A stretch of DNA of 64,000 bases from Corynebacterium frankenforstense DSM 45800 (GTDB taxonomy: Bacteria > Actinomycetota > Actinomycetes > Mycobacteriales > Mycobacteriaceae), in NCBI RefSeq assembly GCF_001941485.1, contig NZ_CP009247.1:2356001-2420000 (forward strand), given 5' to 3'. Each line of letters starts with the position of its first letter. The stretch's first letter is position 1. Position numbers and translations under genes: made by a program. The notes under the pieces were generated by a model. It had not been told where the DNA came from. It made no database searches and worked only from the letters and a program-made list of their open reading frames with translations. Below, one piece after another: positions 1-8,099 of the stretch.

Positions 1-1357
1 CCTGCTGCTGCCGTTCGTCGGCCTGCCGCTCTTCCTGCTCTTCGGCTCGCCCTACATCAACCGCCGCCGCCACCGCATCCAGCAGGAGGCCAACGCGATG
101 ATCGAGGACATCCAGGCCGACACCCCGGACCACCCGGCCGGCATGGACCTCTCCGACGACCTCGACGCGATGATCCGGCTCAACCGGAAGCTGACCAACC
201 TGCCGGCCGTCGTCGGCGAGGACCGCGCGCTGCACACCGACTACGAGGAGTCCATCGCCGCGATGGCCGCCGCCATCGACGGCGCCCGCGACTACGTCCA
301 CGTACAGATCTACATCATGGCCTGGGACAGGACCACGGACGTCTTCTTCGAGTCACTGGGACGCGCCGTCGACCGCGGGGTGCGCGTGCGCCTGCTCTTC
401 GACCAGCTCGGGTCTCTCAAGTACCCCGGCTACCTGAAGCTGGGCCGGCGCCTGGACGAGCTCGGCGTGGACTGGCACCTGACCCTGCCGCTGCAGCCCT
501 GGCGGCTGCGCTTCCGCCGGCCGGACCTGCGCAACCACCGCAAGATCGTCATCGTCGACGGCGAGGTGGCCTTCCTCGGCTCGCAGAACATGATCGACCG
601 CAGCTACCTGGTGCGCGGCAACGTCAAGGCCGGGCGGCGCTGGGTGGACGTGATGCTCGAGCTGTCCGGGCCGATCGTGGACTCGATGGAGATGGTCTTC
701 GCCACCGACTGGTACAGCGAGTCCGGCGAGGAGATCCCCCTGCACGGCCGCGAGCAGCCGGCCGGCGCCCCGCCGCGCGACTCGAGCGCGAACGTGGTCC
801 AGCTGGTGCCCTCGGGCCCCGGCTACACCACCGAGCCGGCGCTGCGCATGTTCAACTCCGTGGTCTACCACGCCAAGGAGAAGCTGATCATCTGCTCGCC
901 GTACTTCGTGCCGGACGAGTCGCTGCTCGAGGCCGTGATCACCGCCTGCCACCGCGGGGTGGACGTGGAGCTGATGGTCTCGGAGAAGGCGGACCAGTTC
1001 ATGGTCCACCACGCCCAGTCCAGCTACTACCAGGCGCTGCTGGAGGCCGGCGTGCGCATCCACCAGTTCCCCGCCCCCTACATCCTGCACACCAAGTTCG
1101 TGCTCGCGGACCCGGGCGAGGGCGGCGACGAGACCGTCGCCGTGGTCGGCTCTGCGAACCTGGACATGCGCAGCCTGGGACTGAACTACGAGGTCTCGCT
1201 GCTCGTCGCGCGCGGTGACCTGCTGCTCAAGCTCGACGACCTCGCCGAGGCCTACCGGCGCGCCTCCTCCGAGCTCACGCTGGCCGAGTGGCGCCACCGC
1301 GGGGTCATGCGTCGCTACGTCGACAACGTCATGCGGCTGACCTCGGCGCTCCAGTAG
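1..1357 (+). CDS. cls: Cardiolipin synthase (5' end outside window)
   Basis: The reading frame is already open at base 2, so the N-terminus is missing and about 451 residues are visible. It should join two phosphatidylglycerols (or PG plus CDP-diacylglycerol) at the membrane to make cardiolipin. The visible start is the end of a hydrophobic segment (PFVGLPLFLLFG) followed by a basic stretch, as in the membrane anchor of bacterial Cls. Two phospholipase D HKD motifs are present: HRKIVIVDG with downstream GSQNM near base 535, and HTKFVLAD with downstream GSANLDMRS near base 1088. The ATG at base 98 is internal, because the anchor precedes it in frame. It appears monocistronic. Confidence 0.93.
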   Translation, partial: LLLPFVGLPLFLLFGSPYINRRRHRIQQEANAMIEDIQADTPDHPAGMDLSDDLDAMIRLNRKLTNLPAVVGEDRALHTDYEESIAAMAAAIDGARDYVHVQIYIMAWDRTTDVFFESLGRAVDRGVRVRLLFDQLGSLKYPGYLKLGRRLDELGVDWHLTLPLQPWRLRFRRPDLRNHRKIVIVDGEVAFLGSQNMIDRSYLVRGNVKAGRRWVDVMLELSGPIVDSMEMVFATDWYSESGEEIPLHGREQPAGAPPRDSSANVVQLVPSGPGYTTEPALRMFNSVVYHAKEKLIICSPYFVPDESLLEAVITACHRGVDVELMVSEKADQFMVHHAQSSYYQALLEAGVRIHQFPAPYILHTKFVLADPGEGGDETVAVVGSANLDMRSLGLNYEVSLLVARGDLLLKLDDLAEAYRRASSELTLAEWRHRGVMRRYVDNVMRLTSALQ

Positions 1358-1457
1358 CGCGGGGCGCCTGGTCCCGGCCCTCGCGCCGCCCCGGCAGCGG
1401 CCCGCGCCCGCGCCCGCGCCCGGGTCACACCCCTGTTGCACCCGGACAAAATATTTC

Positions 1458-1484
1458 TTGGACCGTGCACGTCGGTGATAGATT
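1458..1484 (+). promoter_or_regulatory. Candidate promoter of the Na/Pi cotransporter gene
   Basis: TTGGAC (1458-1463) and TAGATT (1479-1484) are separated by 15 bases in a locally AT-rich patch between cls and the transporter. The -10 is preceded by TG-like bases (gatagatta). This leaves a leader of about 50 bases with a good ribosome site. Confidence 0.4.
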
Positions 1485-1543
1485 AAGGACAGCTGAACAG
1501 TAGAGGAACACCGGTCCGGACGAGCGTGAGGAGGAGGCCGCAA

Positions 1544-2917
1544 GTGGTGCCGAGCCCCGCCGAGAAACGGCGTCCCGTCCCACCGGTGGTCGACCTCCCC
1601 GAGTCCCGCGTCATCCGCCACGGCCTCGACCGCGGCGGGGTGCCCGCTCCCCCGCGCCGCGGCTCCGCGACCGCCGCCGGTGCACGCGCCCGCGCGGCGC
1701 GCAGCTCCGCCGGCCCGCTCGGCGTCGAGCACTTCATGAACCCCAAGCAGATCCCCGAGGCCGAGGACATGGTCATGCTCTCGGGCTGGGGGCGCCTGGC
1801 GCGCTGGTCGGCCGTCCTCGGCTGCCTGGCGCTGGCGTTCCTGGGGCTCTACCTGCTCATCGACGGCGTCTACGCGCTCGGCTCCGGCCCGCTGGAGGGC
1901 CTGCTGCAGCGCGCGATGCACCCGCTGGCGGGTCTCCTGCTGGGCATCCTGATCACCGCCGTCGCCCAGTCCTCCACGGCGACGACCGCGCTGACGATCG
2001 CGGCGGTGGCCACCGGCTCGGTCGGCGTCCCGGTGGCCGTGCCCGTGATCATCGGCGCCAACATCGGCACCACGGTCACCCCGCTTCTGGCGTCGTTCTC
2101 CTACGCCGACGACCGCGGCGCCTTCCGCCGCGCATTCAGCACCGCCTCGCTGCACGCCTGGTTCAACGCCACGGCCGCGCTGCTCTTCTTCATCCTCGAG
2201 GCCGCCTTCCACCCGCTCGAGCGGATCTCCGAGGTCACCGCCGAGGCGGTCGGCGACGGCCGCACCGAGGCCTTCGACGACGCCCGCGTGACCTTCGTCG
2301 GCTTCTTCCAGCCGGCCGTCGACGCGCTGGGCACGCGCGGCCTGGCCGGGCAGTTGCCCGGCGAGATTACCGACGGCGTCGTGTGCGTCACCCTGGGTGC
2401 GATCCTCGCCCTGGTCGCGTTGCGCGTGATGGCCCGCCAGCTGCGGGTGCTCTTCGCGGCGACGACGCGCTCGCTCTTCGAGCGGCTCTTCGGGATGAAC
2501 CCGCTGGGCGGCTTCAGAGTCGGCCTCTTCGGCACCGCCACGGTGCAGGCCTCGGCGGTGACGGTCTCCGCGCTGCTGCCCTTCGCGGCCACGCGCACGC
2601 TGCGGCTCACGGAGGCGCTGTGGGTGATCCTGGGCGCGAACCTGGGCACCACGGTCAGTGGCCTGGTCGCCGCGCTGACGGTGCCGGGCGCCTACGGGGT
2701 CTTCGGCCTGCAGGCGGCCCTGGTCCACGTCTTCTTCAACGTCGCGGCGGTGCTGCTGGTGACGCTGGTGCCCGGGGTGCGCCGCCTGCTGTACTGGCTG
2801 TGCGGGACGAGCGCCCGGCGCGCCCGCCGCAGCCGGCTGACCGCGCTCGGCGTGGTGCTCTCGGCGTTCTACCTGCTCCCCCTCCTCGCCTTCGGCGCGT
2901 TCCTCCTCTTCACCTAG
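1544..2917 (+). CDS. Na/Pi cotransporter family protein
   Basis: Sodium-dependent phosphate symporter of the NptA/PNaS type, 457 residues, in the cytoplasmic membrane. The two inverted family repeats are visible. The first has QSSTATT followed by GANIGTTVTP (around residues 140-180); the second has QASAVTVSALLPF followed by GANLGTTVSG (around 335-380). About eight to nine hydrophobic segments surround them. The first 60 or so residues are basic and Pro/Ala-rich with no membrane segment, a long cytosolic extension for this family. I chose GTG 1544 because GAGGAGG at 1529-1535 sits 8 bases upstream; an in-frame GTG at 1526 overlaps that ribosome site. No PhoU-like domain is fused. Confidence 0.85.
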   Translation: MVPSPAEKRRPVPPVVDLPESRVIRHGLDRGGVPAPPRRGSATAAGARARAARSSAGPLGVEHFMNPKQIPEAEDMVMLSGWGRLARWSAVLGCLALAFLGLYLLIDGVYALGSGPLEGLLQRAMHPLAGLLLGILITAVAQSSTATTALTIAAVATGSVGVPVAVPVIIGANIGTTVTPLLASFSYADDRGAFRRAFSTASLHAWFNATAALLFFILEAAFHPLERISEVTAEAVGDGRTEAFDDARVTFVGFFQPAVDALGTRGLAGQLPGEITDGVVCVTLGAILALVALRVMARQLRVLFAATTRSLFERLFGMNPLGGFRVGLFGTATVQASAVTVSALLPFAATRTLRLTEALWVILGANLGTTVSGLVAALTVPGAYGVFGLQAALVHVFFNVAAVLLVTLVPGVRRLLYWLCGTSARRARRSRLTALGVVLSAFYLLPLLAFGAFLLFT

Positions 2918-2983
2918 GTCGCGACGCTGCCGCCTCGCGACGCCCCCCCGGCTGCGTCGCGTCAGCCCCGTCAGGCGCTCCCG

Positions 2984-3005
2984 GTGTGACGCGTCAGCGT
3001 CACAC
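2984..3005. terminator. Hairpin between convergent genes (TGAC loop)
   Basis: Perfect 9-bp stem GTGTGACGC / GCGTCACAC around a four-base loop (GTCA on plus, TGAC on minus). It overlaps the stop codon of the ABC permease and lies 67 bases after the Na/Pi gene. There is no U-tract. Confidence 0.55.
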
Positions 3006-3773
3006 GTCCCGCTTGTACAGCACCCCGACGCCGATGAGGAACAGGCCGGCGGCCCACAGGACGAAGTAGGCCAGCGACGCGCCCTGCGTCCAGTCCAGGC
3101 CCGTGGCGCCGCCGGCGGGGCCGCCGCCGGCGATGAAGTTGTTGAGGTGCCGGAACGGCAGCCAGTCGCCGATGCGCTCGCCGATCTTGGGCAGGAAGGC
3201 GACGATGTCCTCGAGGGCGAGGATCCAGGCGAGCAGCAGCGCCACGGCGCCGGCGGTGTGGCGCAGCAGCAGGCCGACCCCCTGGGAGAAGCAGACGACC
3301 AGGAAGGTCGCCAGGGGCAGCACCCACAGGATGCGCAGCACGTCGGGGTCGCCCATCGAGTAGATCAGGGCGTCGTCGCCGACGCGGACCTTGGCCACGA
3401 CCAGGCACAGCAGGGCGGTCAGGAAGGTCAGGGCGGCGGCGTAGATCCCGTAGACGAGCAGCTTGGCCACCGGCACGGTCCAGCGCCGGGGGCTGGCCAG
3501 GTAGGCGGTCGCCTGGATGCGGTAGCGGTACTCGGTGGTCACCACCATCACGGCCTGGACGATGAGCACGGGCAGTCCGATCGAGGGGATGCCGTAGACG
3601 ACGGTGTAGGGCTGGATCTGGAAGACGAACAGTCCCAGCGGCTGCTGCGGGGTGACGGTCAGCAGCAGGGAGATGCCGAAGCTGAGCAGCACGAACAGCG
3701 CGCTGGTCCACCACACCGAGCGCGTGGTGAACAGCTTGACGGTCTCGGCCCGGACGGTGTTGAGCAGGTTCAT
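3000..3773 (-). CDS. ABC transporter permease (ABC-2 type)
   Basis: Membrane subunit, 257 residues, with about six hydrophobic segments: an anchor after MNLLNTVRAETVKLFTTRS, then IGLPVLIVQAVMVV, LLVYGIYAAALTFLTALLCLVV, ILWVLPLATFLVVCF, AVALLLAWILAL and the C-terminal SLAYFVLWAAGLFLIGVGVL. The N-terminal ETVKLFTTRSVWW pattern is typical of ABC-2 permeases that follow an ATPase gene. Its ATG overlaps the ATPase stop by 4 bases (3770-3773), so the pair is translationally coupled and probably forms a homodimeric exporter. The substrate cannot be told from sequence. Confidence 0.85.
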   Translation of the reverse strand: MNLLNTVRAETVKLFTTRSVWWTSALFVLLSFGISLLLTVTPQQPLGLFVFQIQPYTVVYGIPSIGLPVLIVQAVMVVTTEYRYRIQATAYLASPRRWTVPVAKLLVYGIYAAALTFLTALLCLVVAKVRVGDDALIYSMGDPDVLRILWVLPLATFLVVCFSQGVGLLLRHTAGAVALLLAWILALEDIVAFLPKIGERIGDWLPFRHLNNFIAGGGPAGGATGLDWTQGASLAYFVLWAAGLFLIGVGVLYKRDV

Positions 3774-4828
3774 CGGTCCGCCTTTCCGTTCTGTGCTGAC
3801 TCGTTCTGTGCCGGCCCATTCTTTTCCGGCCCATTCTGTGCCGGCCCGTTCTGTGCCGGCCCGCTCTGTTCCGGCCCGTTGTGTTCCGGCCCGGTCTGCG
3901 CCGGCGGCCCCGGTGTCCCGGCGTGGTACTCCACGGCGTGTCCGGTGGTCTCCATGAAGGCGTCCTCCAGCGAGGCGCGCCGCTCGGCGAGCTCGGCGAG
4001 GGGCACGCCGGCCTCGAAGGCCAGTGCGCCGATCTCGTCGGGGGTGTGGTCGGCGACCTCGAGGCGCTCGCGCCCCTCGGGGTCCTCGCCGCGCGTGATC
4101 TCCACGCCGCGGGTCTCGAGCGCGGCGGCGAGTTCGGCCAGGCGCGGCGAGCGCACCAGGGTGGTCGTCGCCGAGTGGCCGGAGATGAACTCGTGGGTGG
4201 TGGTGTCCGCGATCAGGCGACCGCGGCCGATGACGATGAGCCGCTCGGCGGTCTGCGCCATCTCGGAGAGCAGGTGCGAGCTGACCAGCACGGTGCGCCC
4301 CTCGGCGGCCAGGGCCTGCATCAGCCCGCGCACCCAACGGATGCCCTCGGGGTCCAGGCCGTTGACCGGCTCGTCGAGGAGCAGCACCTCGGGGTCACCC
4401 AGGAGCGCCGCGGCCAGGCCGAGGCGCTGGTGCATGCCCAGCGAGAACCCGCCGGTGCGCCGCCCGGCGACGTCCGAGAGCCCGACGAGGCCCAGGACCT
4501 CGTCGACGCGGGAGCGCTGGATGCCGCCGGCGGCGGCGATCCAGCGCAGGTGGTTGGCGGCGGAGCGGTTCGGGTGGGTCGCACGCGCCTCGAGCAGGGC
4601 GCCGACGGTGTGCAGCGGGCGCGCGAGGCGGGCGTAGGGCACGCCGTTGATCGTGGCCGTGCCCGCGGTGGGGTGGTCCAGGCCGACGATCATGCGCATC
4701 GTCGTCGACTTGCCCGCCCCGTTCGGCCCGAGGAACCCGGTGACGGCGCCCGGCTCGACCTGGAAGGTCAAGTCGTCGACCGCGCAGGTGGACCCGAAGC
4801 GCTTGGTCAGGTTGGCTACTTCAATCAC
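3770..4828 (-). CDS. ABC transporter ATP-binding protein with repeat tail
   Basis: Nucleotide-binding subunit, 352 residues, that powers the adjacent permease. It has Walker A GPNGAGKST (about residue 33), the Q-loop region, signature FSLGMHQRLGLAAALL, Walker B VLLLDEP and the SSHLLSEM switch region, the layout of DrrA/CcmA-like drug or lantibiotic exporters. About 70 residues of accessory domain follow. The last 45 or so residues are a tandem five-residue repeat of the type GPAQN, which no family function explains. The start is GTG 4828. A weak CAGTGT box seven bases upstream is compatible with a leaderless message. Confidence 0.88.
   Translation of the reverse strand: MIEVANLTKRFGSTCAVDDLTFQVEPGAVTGFLGPNGAGKSTTMRMIVGLDHPTAGTATINGVPYARLARPLHTVGALLEARATHPNRSAANHLRWIAAAGGIQRSRVDEVLGLVGLSDVAGRRTGGFSLGMHQRLGLAAALLGDPEVLLLDEPVNGLDPEGIRWVRGLMQALAAEGRTVLVSSHLLSEMAQTAERLIVIGRGRLIADTTTHEFISGHSATTTLVRSPRLAELAAALETRGVEITRGEDPEGRERLEVADHTPDEIGALAFEAGVPLAELAERRASLEDAFMETTGHAVEYHAGTPGPPAQTGPEHNGPEQSGPAQNGPAQNGPEKNGPAQNESAQNGKADR
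3790..3899 (-). repeat. 15-bp tandem repeat encoding GP(A/E)QN units
   Basis: Seven to eight imperfect 15-bp units (plus strand roughly ttctgtgccggcccg) encode GPEHN, GPEQS, GPAQN, GPAQN, GPEKN, GPAQN, ESAQN at the C-terminus of the ATPase. The period is a multiple of three, so changes in copy number keep the frame. Confidence 0.85.
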
Positions 4829-4901
4829 GGGGACAACACTGCCACACCTCGCTTACGGTTTCCCGTGCTCAAGCGCACCGTCCGGGTAAATACCCCGACA
4901 C

Positions 4902-4989
4902 ACTCCCCGCGAAGCCCCGCAAACCCCCGCGGTACTCCCCGCGAAGCCCGGGTCGCTCCTCCCGCGCCCCGCGTCACTCCCCCGCGAAG
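4902..4989. repeat. Direct repeats beyond the NUDIX stop codon
   Basis: The 13-14 bp motif ACTCCCC(C)GCGAAG occurs at 4902-4914, 4934-4946 and 4976-4989. The last copy is the 3' end and stop codon of the NUDIX gene (minus strand); the other two lie downstream of that stop. Confidence 0.6.
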
Positions 4990-5498
4990 TAGGCGGGCAG
5001 CACCCCGGGCAGCGCCGCGCGGATGCCCGGCAGCGCGGCGGCGAAGGCGGGCATCAGGGGCAGCTCCTCCACCTCGTCGAGGCGCACCCAGCGCAGCTCG
5101 AGGGACTCGTTGTTGGCCTCGGTGGCCAGCGGCTCCCCGGAGGCGGTGGCGGCCACGACGGTGGTGTAGGTCCAGCCGCCGGCCAGCTCCGGGCGCCCCG
5201 GGTCCGCGGCGAAGGGCCCGGCGGTCACCCGCTCGCCGGCGACCTCGACGTCCGCCGGGGCGATGCCGGTCTCCTCGTGGGCCTCGCGCAGGGCGGCCTC
5301 GACGGCGGTCTCGTGCGAGTCGCGGGCGCCGCCGGGCAGCGCCCAGGTGCCGCCGATGTTGGTCCACAGGGCGCGGTGCTGCATCAGCAGCCGGGGCGCG
5401 TGCGGGTCCGCGAGCAGGAAGAGTCCGGCCGCCCCGAAGCGGCCCCACTGCCTGCCGCCCGCGGGTCCCGCGGCCCAGCCGTTGCCGTCGCCATCCAT
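4974..5498 (-). CDS. NUDIX hydrolase
   Basis: Hydrolase of nucleoside diphosphates linked to another moiety, 174 residues, cytosolic. The NUDIX box GX5EX7REUXEEXGU is complete, running from GGARDSHE through REAHEETGI (about residues 61-84), with the catalytic glutamates present. The family spans many substrates, so the substrate is open. The start is ATG 5498: TACCCT at 5506-5511 (minus strand) lies seven bases upstream and there is no ribosome site, so the message is probably leaderless. It diverges from glnX over 73 bases. Confidence 0.85.
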   Translation of the reverse strand: MDGDGNGWAAGPAGGRQWGRFGAAGLFLLADPHAPRLLMQHRALWTNIGGTWALPGGARDSHETAVEAALREAHEETGIAPADVEVAGERVTAGPFAADPGRPELAGGWTYTTVVAATASGEPLATEANNESLELRWVRLDEVEELPLMPAFAAALPGIRAALPGVLPAYFAGE

Positions 5499-5571
5499 GG
5501 CCCCCAGGGTAGCCGCCTCCTTCCGGGGCAGAAAGGTGTGCCCGCCGGCGCGCAGACGATACAGTGAAGGA

Positions 5572-7062
5572 ATGAGCCGCGAGACCAAGACCGGCCGGTC
5601 GGGCCGGCAGTCGCGCCGCTCCCGGGAGATCCGGGTCGACCGCTCCGAGCTGCCCGTGGGAACCCAGGACCACTGGCTCGACGAGGTCTCCGAGGACACC
5701 GACGAGCGGCCCTCCGGGCTGCGCTCGTGGCTGCACACCGGCTTCTCGGTGCCGAAGTACTACCTGCGCCAGATCGGCTCCTACGTCCTGACCACCCCGG
5801 GCCGGATGATCACGCTGACCATCGTGCTGGCCCTGGCGATCTTCGCGGCCGGCTACTCGATGTCGCAGTCCTCCGCCGAGCGCCAGAACAACCTCGACGA
5901 GCTGCTCACGGTCACCGAGCCGACCAGCTACGCCGCGCACAACCTCTACACGCAGCTCTCGCTCGCGGACACGGTGACCACGAACTCGCTGGTGCGCTCG
6001 GGCCCGCAGCCGGCCCACGAGCTGCGCTCCTACTACTCGGCCGTCGACGGCGCCTCGCTGGCCGCCTCCGAGGTCGCCGCCGGCATCCGCGACGAGGACG
6101 GCCACGCCGCCGAGCTGATCGCGACCATCCAGCGCGAGCTGCCCGTCTACACCGGCCTGGTCGAGACCGCGCGCGCGAACAACCGCCAGGGCAACCCCGT
6201 GGCCTTCTCCTACGCGGCGACCGCCTCGGCGCTGCTGCGCGACGAGATCCTGCCCACCGCCGCCGAGCTGTTCCACCACACCAGCGACGAGGTCGCCCGC
6301 GCCCAGGCCGAGCTGACCCGCCCGCAGTTCGTGCCCCTGTCCGGTCTGCTCGCCGCGGTCGCCTTCCTCACCGCCGCCCAGTGGTGGCTGTGGCGGAAGA
6401 CCCGCCGCCGCTTCAACAAGGGCTTCCTGGCCGCCACCGCGATGATGGTCGTGGCCATTCTGTGGGTCAGCGCCTCCAACCTGGCCAGCTGGCAGGCGGG
6501 CTCGCGCGGCTTCGACCAGGCGGCGACCCCCTGGGACTCGCTGACGGCCTCGCGCATCGAGGCCCAGCAGGCCCGCACCGCCGAGACCCTGGCCCTGGTG
6601 CGCCGCCAGCCGCTCGACGAGGACGGCACCGACCCCTTCAACGAGGCCACCGAGCGCATCACCCGCGCCCTCGACGACGTCGAGGACGGCGAGTCCGCCG
6701 TCGGCGCCTCCCCGGACTCGGCGGCCATGGTCCACGAGGCGCGCACGGCCCTGCAGGAGTGGCGCGCCGCACACGGGGAGCTCACCCGCGCGCTGACCGC
6801 CGGGGACTTCACCGCCAGCGAGCGCCTGACCACGGACACCACCCGCGGCTCCGACAGCACCCCGACCACGGCCACGGCCTTCAACGACCTCGACCGGGCG
6901 CTGGCCGAGCTGATCGCGGAGTCGCGCACGACGATGCGCTCCTACATCGCGGACGGCCTGGCCGCGACGACCCTGGTCGCCGCCTCGGTGCTGCTGCTCT
7001 CCCTGGGCGCCGTCATCGCCGTGGTCGTCGGCATCCGCCCCCGTTTCCAGGAGTACCTGTGA
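5572..7062 (+). CDS. glnX: GlnX, membrane protein of the GlnH-GlnX-PknG pathway
   Basis: Membrane protein, 496 residues, which in actinobacteria relays binding of aspartate/glutamate-type ligands by the lipoprotein GlnH to the cytosolic kinase PknG. After a basic cytosolic N-terminus I see four hydrophobic segments: MITLTIVLALAIFAAGYSM (about 79-97), SGLLAAVAFLTAA (about 260), FLAATAMMVVAILWV (about 287) and GLAATTLVAASVLLLSLGAVIAVVV near the C-terminus. Two extracellular helical domains of roughly 150 residues lie between segments 1-2 and 3-4. The stop overlaps the glnH GTG (GTGA). TACAGT at 5560-5565 ends six bases before ATG 5572, so I infer a leaderless start. Confidence 0.9.
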   Translation: MSRETKTGRSGRQSRRSREIRVDRSELPVGTQDHWLDEVSEDTDERPSGLRSWLHTGFSVPKYYLRQIGSYVLTTPGRMITLTIVLALAIFAAGYSMSQSSAERQNNLDELLTVTEPTSYAAHNLYTQLSLADTVTTNSLVRSGPQPAHELRSYYSAVDGASLAASEVAAGIRDEDGHAAELIATIQRELPVYTGLVETARANNRQGNPVAFSYAATASALLRDEILPTAAELFHHTSDEVARAQAELTRPQFVPLSGLLAAVAFLTAAQWWLWRKTRRRFNKGFLAATAMMVVAILWVSASNLASWQAGSRGFDQAATPWDSLTASRIEAQQARTAETLALVRRQPLDEDGTDPFNEATERITRALDDVEDGESAVGASPDSAAMVHEARTALQEWRAAHGELTRALTAGDFTASERLTTDTTRGSDSTPTTATAFNDLDRALAELIAESRTTMRSYIADGLAATTLVAASVLLLSLGAVIAVVVGIRPRFQEYL

Positions 7063-8099
7063 CGCGCAGAGAGATTTCCGACGCCGCGCGGCGCACCGTC
7101 GCCGCCTGCCTCACCGCCGCCGTGGCCTTCGGCGCCGCGGGCTGCGCCCACGACTCCGGGCGCCCGCCCGCCCTGGTCGAGCGCCACGCCCCGGCGCGCG
7201 ACGACGGCCCGCCGCTGCCCGCCGGCGCGAGCGTGGAGCACTTCGGCGAGCACACCGCGAACCCGCAGAGCACCGACAACCTCATCGGCTCGCTGCGCCC
7301 CGACGGGCGCACCGCCCGCGAGCGCATCCCGGGAATCGTCGAGCGCGGCCGGCTGATCGTGGGCGTGGACCAGTCGCTGTTCCTGCTCAGCTTCCGCGAC
7401 CCGCAGTCGGGCCAGCTGCGCGGCTTCGAGGTGGAGCTGGCCCGCGAGTTCGCCCGCGACATCTTCGGCGACCCGGACCGCGTGGAGTTCCGCTTCCTCG
7501 AGTCCGACCAGCGCCGCGACGCGATCGCGAACGGCCAGGTGGACATGGTGCTGCGCTCGACCTCGATCACCGAGGAGCGCCAGGAGACGATGGCCTTCTC
7601 CGTGCCCTACCTGCGCGCGCAGATGCGCCTGCTGGTGCAGAAGGAGTCCGGCATCGCCGGCCCGGCGGACCTGGGCGGGCGCACCGTGTGCGTCGCCGAC
7701 GGCTCCACCGGCCTCGAGCACGCCCGCGCCGACGCCGAGGGGGCGACCCTGCTCAAGACCCGCAACTGGTCCGACTGCCTGGTCGCCCTGCAGCAGAACC
7801 AGGCCGACGCGATCCTGGCCGACGACACGATGCTCTCCGGCATCGCCGCGCAGGACGACTTCACCGAGATCGTCGGCGAGCCGCTGACCCGCGAGTACTA
7901 CGGTGCGGCCATGGCCCAGCCCGAGGACGCGGCCGACGAGTCCGACGAGGCCGCGGGCCTGATCCGCCAGGTCAACGAGACGCTGCGCCGGGTGACCACC
8001 GACGGGACCTGGCAGCGCCTCTACGACCGCTGGTTCGGCCCCTACCTGCCCGCCCAGTCGCCCCCGCCCGCCATCTACCGCGAGGAGGAAGCCCAGTGA
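7059..8099 (+). CDS. glnH: GlnH, amino-acid-binding lipoprotein
   Basis: Extracellular solute-binding protein of family 3, 346 residues, anchored to the outer face of the membrane. The signal peptide ends in a lipobox (GAAGC, Cys at about residue 28). Type II periplasmic-binding features follow: GRLIVGVDQS, RGFEVELAREFAR, DMVLRSTSITEERQ, and ADLGGRTVCVADGSTGLEH. It has no cognate ABC permease nearby. It is sandwiched by 4-base overlaps between glnX and pknG, which fits its established role as the ligand sensor of that pathway rather than a transport component. Confidence 0.92.
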   Translation: MTRREISDAARRTVAACLTAAVAFGAAGCAHDSGRPPALVERHAPARDDGPPLPAGASVEHFGEHTANPQSTDNLIGSLRPDGRTARERIPGIVERGRLIVGVDQSLFLLSFRDPQSGQLRGFEVELAREFARDIFGDPDRVEFRFLESDQRRDAIANGQVDMVLRSTSITEERQETMAFSVPYLRAQMRLLVQKESGIAGPADLGGRTVCVADGSTGLEHARADAEGATLLKTRNWSDCLVALQQNQADAILADDTMLSGIAAQDDFTEIVGEPLTREYYGAAMAQPEDAADESDEAAGLIRQVNETLRRVTTDGTWQRLYDRWFGPYLPAQSPPPAIYREEEAQ

